Assembly: GCF_001650345.1 (NCBI RefSeq)
Contig: NZ_LVHF01000010.1
Coordinates: 1-64,000 of the forward strand
Source of the DNA: Photobacterium jeanii
Lineage (GTDB): Bacteria; Pseudomonadota; Gammaproteobacteria; Enterobacterales; Vibrionaceae
Direction: 5' to 3'
DNA: 64,000 bases
The translations under genes and the position numbers were made by a program. Positions 51,240 through 59,303 of the stretch are shown in pieces. The notes below the pieces were generated by a model. It ran no database searches. It was not told the DNA's origin and saw only the letters and a list, made by a program, of their open reading frames with translations. Each line of letters opens with the position of its first letter. Within the stretch, counting starts at the first letter, position 1.

Positions 51240-51524
51240 CAAAATGCGTGTCTAACATAATCTAGGCATAATCTGGATTAGGTTATCGTCGCTACAAAAC
51301 AGCTTGCGTATTTGGTGAGAATGTTAATTTCACCGAGTTGCCTGTAGACCTCACGGATGATGAGCCTCGTGATGCCTAACGTTGACAACGCGAGTATAAG
51401 ACCATGAACCTATAGCCGTTGGCTATAGCCCCCTTATGGTTTGATACCCATAGCAACAATTGGTTACAGGAATCCGACTAATTAGCAAAACCTTGCTTCT
51501 AACTCCTTCAATTAAGGACAATTT
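51240..51524. other. Structured intergenic region without a gene
   Basis: No reading frame of note is present. It contains a perfect hairpin CTATAGCC-GTT-GGCTATAG (51410-51428) and a second imperfect one, AATCTAG with CTGGATT (about 51258-51278). Together with the minus-strand terminator at its left end this could be a minus-strand small RNA or a leader for the downstream gene. I cannot identify it. Confidence 0.45.
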
Positions 51525-51851
51525 ATGGCTATTTCTTCCTCTCCTTTTTTCGCCGTTCGCCGCCTCGATCTTGCCAGTGGCCACCTGATGTTAATCGGAC
51601 CTGACTTTGACTTTGATTCGTTTGCTGCCATGGCTGAAGCCTTATTGCTCCAAATTGATGCCACTGTGGTGGAAAAGGAGTTAAATGCCGATCTGCATGT
51701 GTGGCTGATCGACTTTGAAGGTTGCCAATTGCTCCTTAAAGGCGAGCATTACAGTGGTGCGGTCTGGATTGAAGCGATGTCGACGCGCGATAATGAAACC
51801 TTGGCGTTTATCGCATCCTTGCTGCCACAAGACGATAGCCAAGTGTGTTAA
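51525..51851 (+). CDS. DUF3630-like small protein
   Basis: A 108-residue soluble acidic protein with the pattern GPDFDFDSFAAMAEALL, ATVVEKELNADLHVWLIDFEGCQLLLKGEHYSG. I believe it belongs to DUF3630, a family found next to recQ in vibrios; its function is unknown. The ATG has AAGGA eight bases upstream. It precedes yhhQ by 168 bases. Confidence 0.78.
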   Translation: MAISSSPFFAVRRLDLASGHLMLIGPDFDFDSFAAMAEALLLQIDATVVEKELNADLHVWLIDFEGCQLLLKGEHYSGAVWIEAMSTRDNETLAFIASLLPQDDSQVC

Positions 51852-51980
51852 CCGTGGATTGACGGTCGAGAACGATTACATTGCTGGAATGTGCGTTTCA
51901 GGGCTAGGCAGTCAAAGTGGTTACTGTATAATCGCCCGCTTGGTCACGCTAGGGATGAGAATCTAGCGCGGTATGTATAT

Positions 51981-52011
51981 TTGGGTTCCCTCTCCCCCAA
52001 TGACAAAAAGG
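51981..52011 (+). promoter_or_regulatory. preQ1-I riboswitch
   Basis: TTGGG (51981-51985) pairs with CCCAA (51996-52000). Between them lies a 10-nt loop whose last base is the C that recognises preQ1, and after them the A-rich tail TGACAAAAAGG. The arrangement matches the small class I aptamer of Thermoanaerobacter base for base in stem and loop lengths; the tail is three bases shorter. The tail AAAAAGG also is the ribosome site of yhhQ, eight bases before the ATG, so ligand binding should block translation of a queuosine-precursor transporter. Confidence 0.82.
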
Positions 52012-52019
52012 TCTCTTCA

Positions 52020-52703
52020 ATGACGACTTCGCAATTTACGCCTGCTCAGCAGCGCCAAGCTTTATCTTTGTTAGTGGTATTCCATTTGGTGATCATTGCC
52101 TCCAGTAACTATCTGGTGCAATTGCCATTTACTGTGTTTGGTTTTCACACCACATGGGGCGCCTTTACCTTCCCGTTTATCTTTTTAGCGACAGACTTAA
52201 CGGTACGTATTTTCGGTGCCAGCATGGCGCGTAAGATTATTTTACGAGTGATGATGCCTGCGCTGTTGATTTCGTATGTGCTCTCGGTGCTCTTTTTCCA
52301 AGGGGAATACCAAGGGATCGGACACTTGACCGAGTTTAACTTGTTTGTGGCACGGATCGCGGTTGCTAGCTTTATGGCTTACTTGCTGGGGCAGATCTTG
52401 GATGTATCGGTCTTTAACCGCTTACGCCAAGTGAAAAGCTGGTGGGTCGCGCCGACTTGTTCGACTATCTTTGGTAACGCGCTTGATACCTTGGCGTTCT
52501 TCTCGATCGCTTTCTACAACAGTCCGGATGCCTTTATGGCGGAAAACTGGGTAGAGATTGCGACGGTAGACTATACCTTCAAGCTCTTGATTAGCTTAGG
52601 TCTGTTTGTGCCTATGTATGGAGTGCTGTTGAATTATCTGGTCAACAAGCTCACGACCTTAAAGACCCAAGATAGCGACGGGAATAACATCGTCGTAAAC
52701 TAA
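52020..52703 (+). CDS. yhhQ: Queuosine precursor transporter YhhQ
   Basis: A 227-residue inner-membrane protein with about six helices that imports preQ0 or preQ1, precursors of the tRNA base queuosine. Motifs: VIIASSNYLVQLP, WGAFTFPFIFLATDLTVRIFG and TCSTIFGNALDTLAFFSIAF. I start at the ATG at 52020; an earlier in-frame ATG would read through the riboswitch. Control by the preQ1 riboswitch directly upstream fits its role. A terminator follows. Confidence 0.93.
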   Translation: MTTSQFTPAQQRQALSLLVVFHLVIIASSNYLVQLPFTVFGFHTTWGAFTFPFIFLATDLTVRIFGASMARKIILRVMMPALLISYVLSVLFFQGEYQGIGHLTEFNLFVARIAVASFMAYLLGQILDVSVFNRLRQVKSWWVAPTCSTIFGNALDTLAFFSIAFYNSPDAFMAENWVEIATVDYTFKLLISLGLFVPMYGVLLNYLVNKLTTLKTQDSDGNNIVVN

Positions 52704-52717
52704 ATCATTGATTGTTT

Positions 52718-52745
52718 AAGCCAGCGTTTACGCTGGCTTTTTTAT
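52718..52745 (+). terminator. Terminator of yhhQ
   Basis: AAGCCAGCG / CGCTGGCTT with loop TTTA is followed by six T. Confidence 0.94.
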
Positions 52746-52773
52746 CTGATGCAGATAGAAAAAGGGAGAAGAT

Positions 52774-53202
52774 ATGCAGATCCGTGAAGCCAGTTTGGCG
52801 GAAGCTGTCACCGTATTGGCGGCGATTAGTGAGTTTGCGCATAGCGAGAGTGTGGCGAGCTTGGAAGCCCGTTTAGGTGATAAACCCCGCTCGGTACTGG
52901 TGGCTGAAGTGGCTGGTGAACTGGTTGGGGTTAAGATTGGATACGCAAAATCGGATACCGAATTTTATAGCTGGCTCGGTGGGGTCGCTCCGCAAGGGCG
53001 TGGTCAAGGAGTCGCACAAGCCTTGCTAGAAGCGCAAGAGGCTTGGGTTAAAGCGCAGGGATACCAAACTTTAAGCGTCAAATCGCGGAATCGCTTCGCC
53101 GCGATGTTGCGTTTGTTATTGCGTAATCAGTATCAGATCGTGGATCTGGAGAAAAAAGATGGCGTAGAGGATTACCGTTTATACTTCACTAAACGTTTGT
53201 AA
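52774..53202 (+). CDS. GNAT-family N-acetyltransferase
   Basis: A 142-residue GNAT protein. The acetyl-CoA loop is VAPQGRGQGVAQALLEAQE (about residues 71-89), and the C-terminal part holds SRNRFAAMLRLLLRNQYQI. The substrate is unknown; the acceptor could be a protein N terminus, an amino acid or an antibiotic. GGGAG precedes the ATG. It is monocistronic. Confidence 0.85.
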   Translation: MQIREASLAEAVTVLAAISEFAHSESVASLEARLGDKPRSVLVAEVAGELVGVKIGYAKSDTEFYSWLGGVAPQGRGQGVAQALLEAQEAWVKAQGYQTLSVKSRNRFAAMLRLLLRNQYQIVDLEKKDGVEDYRLYFTKRL

Positions 53203-53247
53203 TAGCAGCAAAAAGAAGTGGTAATGATAAAGCAATAAACAACTAAA

Positions 53248-53297
53248 TGAAAATAATTCTCAATAAGTGCTTGCAATCAAGATGAGAATGGTTATTA
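53248..53297. promoter_or_regulatory. ryhB promoter with two Fur boxes
   Basis: Two 7-1-7 Fur boxes are visible. TGAAAATAATTCTCA (53248-53262) differs from TGATAATnATTATCA by two bases; TGAGAATGGTTATTA (53283-53297) differs by three. The promoter has -35 TTGCAA (53271-53276), 16 bp and -10 TATTAT (53293-53298). The second Fur box covers spacer and -10, so iron-loaded Fur should block transcription. Confidence 0.85.
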
Positions 53298-53304
53298 TTA
53301 ACGG

Positions 53305-53470
53305 GCACTCAGGCGATGGCAGTACACATCAGCCAGCGCTCTGAAGGCACGACATTGCTCACATTGCTTCCAGTGTACTTCAGCTATGGATGAGTTTCCC
53401 GGTGTAGGGCTAGGAAAATCAAACCAATTCTGCTGAGCGGCGCTTTCCAAAGTAGCGCCGCTTTTTCTTT
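53305..53470 (+). ncRNA. ryhB: Iron-responsive small RNA RyhB
   Basis: The core at about 53346-53380 contains CACGACATTGCTCACATTGC and TTCCAGT, which match the conserved target-pairing region of E. coli RyhB. It lies behind a Fur-controlled promoter and ends at a strong terminator (AGCGGCGCT, 9-nt loop, AGCGCCGCT, T-rich tail, 53436-53466). Predicted length is about 165 nt, longer than E. coli (90) but normal for vibrios, whose RyhB is extended. RyhB lowers synthesis of iron-using proteins when iron is scarce and acts with Hfq. The exact 5' end is estimated from the -10 box. Confidence 0.93.
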
Positions 53471-53583
53471 ATCTGTCTTCCGTAAATTTCTTTTCTATCA
53501 GTAAACGCGTCAATTATCGCTTCGCTTTCTCGTCTGTGTTGTTTGGGAGCTGCCTAGAGCACTTAATTTGCCAAAGGCACTAA

Positions 53584-53657
53584 ATAATAAAGATGTTAGC
53601 GAGTGAGTTAATCAAGCGCTTCACTGATAACGCTTGGCGCCACGTTAGCCAACATCT
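53584..53657 (-). terminator. Long imperfect hairpin downstream of elbB
   Basis: On the minus strand AGATGTTGGC and GCTAACATCT form a 10-bp stem with one G-U pair. An inner stem CAAGCG / CGCTTG (53613-53636) is nested inside, and TTATTATTTA follows. It probably terminates elbB, though the loop is unusually long. Confidence 0.45.
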
Positions 53658-53675
53658 CGTCTTATTTTGTTCTCG

Positions 53676-54326
53676 TTAGGCCAGTTTGATCAGGCTGTGG
53701 ACGAGCTTATTGATCCCGCTAGCGGCTTCCGACAGGTTACCCGCCAGCATGTAGGCTGGGGTGGTAAGCAAACGACGCTTCTGATCGAGTACAAAATCGT
53801 GCACAGGGCACTCGATGTGTTCGCCTCCCATAGTGTTGAACGCATGGGCGGTATCAGGATCCGAGCCGATCGTACCTTTAGCACCCGAGCCGTAGATTTG
53901 TGGGATCAAGGTTGGGGCAATGCACAGATAGCCTGCGGGCTTCTCGGCATTGGCAAAAGCTTGGCAAGCCGTCAGTACATCAGGGTGGATGGTGCACGCG
54001 GTGCCTTTGAGCGCAAAGTCAGACAGGTTCTTGGCTGCGCCAAAGCCACCTGGTACTAATAGGGCATCGTATTGGTGGACATTCAGCTCAGCAACATCTT
54101 GGATCTGACCTCGGGCGATCCGTGCCGCTTCGATCAACACATTGCGGGTTTCTGGGCTTTCTTCGCCAGTAAGGTGGTTGATCACATGGTGTTGATCCAC
54201 GTTAGGGGCAAAACAGTGCCAACTGGCGCCTTCTTGCTCGATAGCATGGAGCGAGAGTACAGCTTCATGGATTTCGCTGCCGTCAAACACGCCACAGCCG
54301 CTTAAAATTACCGCGATTCGTTTCAT
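53676..54326 (-). CDS. elbB: DJ-1/PfpI-family glyoxalase ElbB
   Basis: A 216-residue protein of the DJ-1/PfpI superfamily, close to E. coli ElbB/YhbL, which has a weak glyoxalase activity and an older link to isoprenoid synthesis. Motifs: LSGCGVFDGSEIHEAV at the start, LLVPGGFGAAKNLSDF, and the nucleophile elbow region AGYLCIAPTLIP with a cysteine near residue 134. The ATG at 54326 gives the family N terminus MKRIAVILSGCG. It is divergent from polA. Confidence 0.93.
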   Translation of the reverse strand: MKRIAVILSGCGVFDGSEIHEAVLSLHAIEQEGASWHCFAPNVDQHHVINHLTGEESPETRNVLIEAARIARGQIQDVAELNVHQYDALLVPGGFGAAKNLSDFALKGTACTIHPDVLTACQAFANAEKPAGYLCIAPTLIPQIYGSGAKGTIGSDPDTAHAFNTMGGEHIECPVHDFVLDQKRRLLTTPAYMLAGNLSEAASGINKLVHSLIKLA

Positions 54327-54342
54327 TCTGGCTTCCTTTCTA

Positions 54343-54365
54343 GTCAAAATTGTCTATTTTTAGAC
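54343..54365. promoter_or_regulatory. Repeat motif upstream of elbB (copy 1)
   Basis: The motif begins GTCAAAATTGTCTA and continues to a GTCTA-TTTT-TAGAC palindrome. It lies 17 bp from the elbB start. A related copy is at 54488-54511. Confidence 0.35.
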
Positions 54366-54702
54366 TCTAAGCGTTAATTTTGAGAATGTCTTGCTAACGT
54401 TTTCCACAGTGGACGATCATCACACGATCGTCGATCTTTTTGCCTCTTTTTGCATAAGTTGTTGATTTTAATTTGTTTTGCTTTTCGGTCAAAACCGTCT
54501 AAAAATTTTGATCCCAGCTTTAAAATTAAATACTAACAAAGTTATCCACAGATTAAGGCTAAGATGGGGAAAACATAGGTTAACACTGGCGGGTTGACGT
54601 GGCATTCTAGTAGCCCGCCATACAGATTCCCTTTCTCAGCATATATTATGCGCAATCTGTGTGCCGAATCATGATGACTTTTCCGGATATAAGAATATCT
54701 CT
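54366..54702. other. elbB-polA intergenic region
   Basis: AT-rich and without a gene. It holds a second copy of the GTCAAAA-NN-GTCTA motif (54488-54511, extended by AAAATTTTGA). There is a perfect 9-bp DnaA box TTATCCACA at 54542-54550 and a weaker DnaA-like TTTTCCACA near 54400. Promoters for both divergent genes must lie here, but I cannot choose boxes with confidence. Confidence 0.5.
54542..54550 (+). promoter_or_regulatory. DnaA box upstream of polA
   Basis: TTATCCACA is a perfect R1-type DnaA box, alone, 153 bp upstream of the polA ATG. It could couple polA expression to DnaA activity; a chance match is also possible. Confidence 0.4.
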
Positions 54703-57474
54703 ATGGCTACTATTCCAGATAACCCGCTTATTTTGATCGATGGATCATCTTATCTTTACCGCGCGTATCATGCTGCGCCGAACTTCACTAATTCTGATGG
54801 TGAACCAACAGGTGCGGTTTACGGTGTGGTGAACATGCTACGTAGTATGCTGCGTCAGTTCTCGACTGAGCACGTGGCGGTTATTTTTGATGCGAAAGGC
54901 AAAACGTTCCGTGATGATATGTATCCGGAATATAAGGCGAATCGACCGCCGATGCCGGATGATCTGCGCAGTCAGATCGAACCGCTGCACGCGGTGATCA
55001 AGGCAATGGGATTACCGTTGATCTCGATCTCTGGAGTAGAAGCCGATGACGTGATCGGTACCTTGGCAAGCCAAGCCTCAAAAGCTGGCATGCCAGTACT
55101 GATCAGCACCGGCGATAAAGATATGGCGCAGCTGGTGGATGAAAACATCACCCTGATCAACACCATGACAGATGTGGTGATGGATCCTGCTGGCGTTGTG
55201 GATAAATTCGGGATTGGTCCTGAGTTGATCATCGACTACCTTGCATTGATGGGAGACAAGGTCGACAACATTCCGGGCGTACCGGGTGTCGGTGAGAAAA
55301 CGGCTAAAGCACTATTAACCGGTATCGGGGGCTTAGATGCGCTATACGCTAATCTTGATGATATTCCTGCATTGGGTTTCCGTGGCTCGAAAACCATGCC
55401 GAAGAAGCTGACGGATAACAAAGACGCTGCGTATCTATCGTACGAGTTAGCCACCATTAAGCTTGATGTTGAGCTTGATGTGAAACCGCACGAGCTCACC
55501 AAAGCTGATCCTGATACCGATGAGTTGACCAAGCTGTTTGGTAAGCTGCAATTCCGTCGTTGGTTGAGCGAAATGCTTGATGGCAGCGATGGCAAAATTG
55601 TTGCTGATGAAAAAGCGGCACCTGCGGCGGCTGAGCCAAAAGTGGTTGCGCCAGTGATCGATCGCAGTGGTTACGAAACGGTACTCGACGAAGCGAGCTT
55701 TACTGCGTGGCTTGACACCCTCAACAATGCTGAAGTGGTCGCGTTTGATACCGAAACCGACGGTTTAGACTACATGACTGCAAATTTGGTTGGGGTGTCG
55801 TTTGCGGTGGAAGAAGGTAAAGCGGCGTACGTGCCTGTGGCGCACGATTACCTTGATGCACCAGCGCAACTGGATCGTGATTGGGTCTTGGCACAATTGA
55901 AACCACTGCTTGAAGACAGCACGCGTGCCAAAGTGGGTCAGAATCTGAAATTTGATGCCAGCATTCTTGCTCGTTATGACATTGAAATGCAGGGGATCAA
56001 ATTCGACACCATGCTGGAGTCGTACGTGTTTAACAGTGTGGTCGGCCGTCATGATATGGACAGCTTGTCGCTACGTTACTTGGAACATAAGACGATCAGC
56101 TTTGAAGAAATTGCGGGTAAAGGTAAGAAGCAACTGACCTTTAACCAAATCGATCTTGAGCAAGCCGGTCCTTACGCTGCGGAAGATGCTGATATCACGC
56201 TGCGTTTGCACAATGTATTGATGGCGAAAGTGAATGCAGACGACAAACTGAAGTCTGTGTTTGAAGATATTGAAATGCCGTTAGTACCGGTATTGTCACG
56301 CATCGAGCGTACCGGGGTGCTGATCGATAGCATGTTGATGGGCGCACAATCGAACGAATTAGGTGCGCGCTTGGAAGAGCTTCAAGCGCAAGCGTATGAG
56401 ATTGCAGGCGAAGAGTTTAACTTGAGCTCGCCAAAACAGCTGCAAGCGATCCTGTTTGAGAAAATGGGTCTGCCGATTTTGAAAAAGACCCCATCGGGCG
56501 CGGCGTCAACTAACGAAGAAGTGTTGCAAGAGCTTGCATTGGATTACCCACTGCCGAAACTAATTCTAGAGTACCGTAGTCTGTCGAAACTCAAATCGAC
56601 CTACACGGATAAACTGCCGAAGATGGTGAACCCAACGACTGGGCGTGTACATACCTCGTATCACCAAGCGGTGACAGCGACGGGGCGTTTGTCTTCAAGC
56701 GATCCAAACCTTCAAAATATCCCAGTACGTAACGAAGAAGGGCGTCGTATTCGTCAGGCGTTTGTTGCCCCTACTGGTTACAAAGTCTTGGCGGTCGACT
56801 ACTCGCAAATCGAACTGCGTATCATGGCGCACTTATCGGGCGATGAAGCGTTATTGGACGCGTTCCGTCATGGTAAAGATATTCACGCGGCTACCGCAGC
56901 CGAGATTTTGGGCTTACCGCTTGAGTCTGTAACCAGCGAACAACGTCGCCGTGCGAAAGCGATCAACTTCGGTTTGATCTACGGTATGAGTGCCTTTGGT
57001 CTCGCGAAACAGCTGGATATGGGACGTAACGAAGCACAGGAATACATGGATCTGTACTTTGAGCGTTACCCAGGGGTATTGGAATACATGGAAAGTACCC
57101 GTAATACGGCAAGCGAGCAGGGCTATGTAGAAACCTTGTTTGGTCGCCGTTTGCACCTTCCTGATATCAAGTCGCGTAACGGTATGCGTCGTAAAGCCGC
57201 GGAGCGTGCTGCGATCAATGCGCCAATGCAAGGTACAGCGGCTGACATTATCAAACGTGCGATGGTACTGGTCGATGAGTGGGTTCAACAACAACCTGAA
57301 GGTCAAGTTCGACTACTAATGCAAGTACACGATGAACTTGTATTTGAAGTACAGGAAGAACATTTAGCAACAGTCACTCAACAAGTGCAGGAACTGATGG
57401 AAGCGGCGGCGAAATTGGACGTGCCTTTGGTGGCTGACGCAGGCTTTGGTGATAACTGGGACCAAGCCCACTAA
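54703..57474 (+). CDS. polA: DNA polymerase I PolA
   Basis: PolA fills gaps and removes RNA primers. The 923-residue protein has all three domains. The 5'-3' exonuclease (about 1-320) carries [22 protein letters not shown] and [17 protein letters not shown]. The 3'-5' proofreading domain (about 330-520) has the DTETDGLD active-site motif. The polymerase has [36 protein letters not shown] and [10 protein letters not shown]. The ATG at 54703 gives the family N terminus. Spot 42 lies downstream, as in E. coli. Confidence 0.97.
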   Translation: MATIPDNPLILIDGSSYLYRAYHAAPNFTNSDGEPTGAVYGVVNMLRSMLRQFSTEHVAVIFDAKGKTFRDDMYPEYKANRPPMPDDLRSQIEPLHAVIKAMGLPLISISGVEADDVIGTLASQASKAGMPVLISTGDKDMAQLVDENITLINTMTDVVMDPAGVVDKFGIGPELIIDYLALMGDKVDNIPGVPGVGEKTAKALLTGIGGLDALYANLDDIPALGFRGSKTMPKKLTDNKDAAYLSYELATIKLDVELDVKPHELTKADPDTDELTKLFGKLQFRRWLSEMLDGSDGKIVADEKAAPAAAEPKVVAPVIDRSGYETVLDEASFTAWLDTLNNAEVVAFDTETDGLDYMTANLVGVSFAVEEGKAAYVPVAHDYLDAPAQLDRDWVLAQLKPLLEDSTRAKVGQNLKFDASILARYDIEMQGIKFDTMLESYVFNSVVGRHDMDSLSLRYLEHKTISFEEIAGKGKKQLTFNQIDLEQAGPYAAEDADITLRLHNVLMAKVNADDKLKSVFEDIEMPLVPVLSRIERTGVLIDSMLMGAQSNELGARLEELQAQAYEIAGEEFNLSSPKQLQAILFEKMGLPILKKTPSGAASTNEEVLQELALDYPLPKLILEYRSLSKLKSTYTDKLPKMVNPTTGRVHTSYHQAVTATGRLSSSDPNLQNIPVRNEEGRRIRQAFVAPTGYKVLAVDYSQIELRIMAHLSGDEALLDAFRHGKDIHAATAAEILGLPLESVTSEQRRRAKAINFGLIYGMSAFGLAKQLDMGRNEAQEYMDLYFERYPGVLEYMESTRNTASEQGYVETLFGRRLHLPDIKSRNGMRRKAAERAAINAPMQGTAADIIKRAMVLVDEWVQQQPEGQVRLLMQVHDELVFEVQEEHLATVTQQVQELMEAAAKLDVPLVADAGFGDNWDQAH

Positions 57475-57508
57475 GGGTTTCCAGCTAAAAAAGCGTTAAC
57501 TCAGTGAT

Positions 57509-57539
57509 TAATAGCCAGCCATTGCTGGCTATTTTTTTT
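57509..57539 (+). terminator. Terminator of polA
   Basis: A 9-bp perfect stem ATAGCCAGC / GCTGGCTAT with loop CATT is followed by eight T. Confidence 0.95.
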
Positions 57540-57650
57540 GTTGAAAAAAGGATGTTTTCACAACGGTTTGTAAAACCTAATTACAGTATTGTGAAAAAAA
57601 ATAACGAAATCCTCTTTCATTATCTGAACGTTTGTTGTACAGTTAACGGC

Positions 57651-57752
57651 GTAGGGTACAGAGGTAAGATGTTCTATCTTTCAGACCTTTTGTTTCACGT
57701 TATTGGATTTGGCTGATTCAGCCGCCCTGGTCATTTGACCGGGGCGTTTTTT
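57651..57752 (+). ncRNA. spf: Spot 42 RNA
   Basis: The sequence from GTAGGGTACAGAGGTAAGAT through TTTCAGACCTTTTG to GGATTTGGCTGA is the Spot 42 body, with the terminator GCCGCCCTGGTC-ATTT-GACCGGGGCG and T6. Length is about 102 nt against 109 in E. coli. Spot 42 works with Hfq to repress secondary carbon-use genes when glucose is present; cAMP-CRP represses it. A -10 TACAGT (57638-57643) and a CRP half-site TGTGA (57580-57584) lie upstream. Placement after polA is conserved. Confidence 0.96.
57669..57716 (+). CDS. spfP: SpfP, 15-residue peptide encoded in Spot 42
   Basis: Inside Spot 42 an AGAGG ribosome site precedes a 15-codon frame: MFYLSDLLFHVIGFG. E. coli Spot 42 is known to encode a 15-residue protein, SpfP, that acts on CRP. 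This frame differs from the E. coli sequence I recall at one position. Conservation of frame, start, length and ribosome site supports dual function here; translation itself is not shown by the sequence. Confidence 0.75.
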   Translation: MFYLSDLLFHVIGFG

Positions 57753-58020
57753 ATTGGGTCAAAGAAAAATGCCCTCAATTTCAAATTCCCCCTTCTTTTT
57801 TTCGTTCTGATTTCCTGATTGATAGCGCTTGTGTATTTAAGGCGATTACGCTCGTTATTGCTTGTTATTAAAGCAAATTTACCGTGATTGTTGATGAATT
57901 CGTCAACTTAAGTTGCCATTGCAGCGTGGTTTCACTTATCTCTTAATAATATCAATGGGTTATGTGATAGATAAAAATTAGAGTAATTACTTTAACTTGA
58001 ATAATCTTCGGGTATAATAG
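57753..58020. other. Intergenic region after spf
   Basis: AT-rich and without a credible reading frame. It holds a near-palindrome GTTGATGAATTCGTCAAC (57900-57917) and, at its end, the promoter of the next small-RNA candidate (TTTAAC about 57991, 16 bp, TATAAT about 58014). Confidence 0.5.
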
Positions 58021-58128
58021 CGTCAGCTTCTTGTTCATATTTGTCCGAAGCGAGGTGATTATCGATTGCCTTGCTCGCAAATAAATGAAATCGCCACCCA
58101 CATTTTAGCGGTGGCTTTTTTTTGCCTG
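58021..58128 (+). ncRNA. Small RNA candidate downstream of spf (VSsrna24-like position)
   Basis: A -10 box TATAAT with a TTTAAC -35 is followed after about 105 nt by a clear terminator: GCCACC, 11-nt loop, GGTGGC and eight T. Between them is GCGAG with CTCGC, able to form a stem. No reading frame of note is present. In Aliivibrio and other Vibrionaceae a small RNA called VSsrna24 is reported directly downstream of spf, as I recall; position suggests this is that gene, but I cannot confirm sequence identity. Confidence 0.6.
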
Positions 58129-58212
58129 AAATTTGGCTTTTTGTAATTTAATTACAGGTGCTGGGTGCTATTGACCTAGTTGGTAATAAGTTAATTTTCT
58201 GTATAAAACAAC

Positions 58213-58420
58213 TCAGGCGGTTTTGTTGCTCAAGTCACTAAAAAGTGATGTTTTGTCTGTAAGAGGGTGATGAAACCTGAGGTGTGGCTATTGCAAAAGC
58301 CAAGAAAGGTCGGACAAAAAACTTGCGTTGGGGGGGGAAATCATTGATCCTTTTTGGACAAAAATAAAAACCTCCTATTTCTCTCCCGTTGCCCCACCAA
58401 GCTGGTGGGGAATTTTTATA
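58213..58420 (+). ncRNA. Second unnamed RNA candidate between spf and engB
   Basis: A possible promoter (TTGGTA, 16 bp, TATAAA ending near 58206) and a strong terminator (CCCCACCA-AGC-TGGTGGGG then AATTTTTAT, 58392-58418) bracket about 205 nt without a reading frame. Internal structure includes CTCAGG with CCTGAG and a TCACT-AAAA-AGTGA hairpin. GGACAAAAA occurs twice, and there is a G8 run at 58330-58337. No known RNA family comes to mind. A second hairpin, TATAGC with GCTATA, follows the terminator. Confidence 0.45.
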
Positions 58421-58463
58421 GCCCCATCCTTAGAGCTATATTTTGATCTCTCAATCGTGTGGC

Positions 58464-59147
58464 TTATTCGCCGTCACCATCAAAAGCATCATTATCGATC
58501 TGCATTTCATCTTCATCGGCTAATAGCGCGTGTTGACGCTCAAGCTCTGGTGCAAACCACTCGGTCAGTTTGGCGCGCACTTGGTCAACGCCCAGACCTT
58601 TTAGTGATGAGAAGAACTCCACTTGTACATCGCCACCAAAGGTTAGCGCGTCTTTGCGGGTTTTCATCAGTTGCTGCTTACGTGCGCCGCTTTTCAGTTT
58701 GTCGGCTTTAGTTAGTAGCACTAGCACTGGTAGACGGCTTTCGACTGCCCAGTGGATCATCTGTTGGTCAAGATCTTTCATTGGATGACGGATATCCATC
58801 AATACCACCAAACCTTGCAGACATTCGCGTTTTTGTAGGTATTCACCCAGCGCTTTTTGCCACTTCTTTTTCATCTCAAGCGGAACTTGCGCAAAACCGT
58901 AACCTGGTAAGTCGATAAGGTTACAACCCGGTACTACTTCGAACATGTTGATCAGCTGAGTACGACCAGGAGTTTTAGAGGTACGCGCTAAGCTCTTTTG
59001 GTCAGTCAGGCGGTTTAACGCGCTCGACTTACCTGCATTTGAGCGACCAGCAAATGCGATTTCAACGCCACTGTCGGTTGGTAAGTGACGAATATCCGGC
59101 GCACTTGTGATGAAACGTGTATTTCTATAGTTGAGAAGTTGATTCAC
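58464..59147 (-). CDS. engB: Ribosome-biogenesis GTPase EngB (YihA)
   Basis: EngB is an essential GTPase for assembly of the large ribosomal subunit. The 227-residue protein has G1 GRSNAGKSS (about residues 35-43), G2/G3 TPGRTQ and DLPGYG, G4 TKADKL and G5 SSLKG. I choose GTG at 59147, which has GGAG six bases upstream; a TTG at 59162 would add five residues. The C-terminal tail is unusually acidic. It is divergent from cytochrome c4. Confidence 0.95.
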   Translation of the reverse strand: MNQLLNYRNTRFITSAPDIRHLPTDSGVEIAFAGRSNAGKSSALNRLTDQKSLARTSKTPGRTQLINMFEVVPGCNLIDLPGYGFAQVPLEMKKKWQKALGEYLQKRECLQGLVVLMDIRHPMKDLDQQMIHWAVESRLPVLVLLTKADKLKSGARKQQLMKTRKDALTFGGDVQVEFFSSLKGLGVDQVRAKLTEWFAPELERQHALLADEDEMQIDNDAFDGDGE

Positions 59148-59303
59148 TGTTAACTCCGTCAAGTCTTTATGTAGTCGACTGATTACTTTTATGTGAAATT
59201 GTGTAAAATGTGTTTAACCGTGCTCGGTTTGTGGTCGATTGTATACCATGTGGCTGAGCATTACTTGTGGTACTGGAAGCTCAATAATTATAAACGGAAT
59301 GTC

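Noticed and set aside
51891-52019. N-terminal extension of YhhQ by 43 codons
   Set aside because: It reads through the preQ1 riboswitch and lacks membrane-protein character; the ATG at 52020 has the ribosome site.
57504-57716. Plus-strand 70-codon frame across the polA terminator and Spot 42
   Set aside because: Only the last 15 codons (SpfP) have a ribosome site and known conservation; the rest runs through a terminator and the spf promoter.
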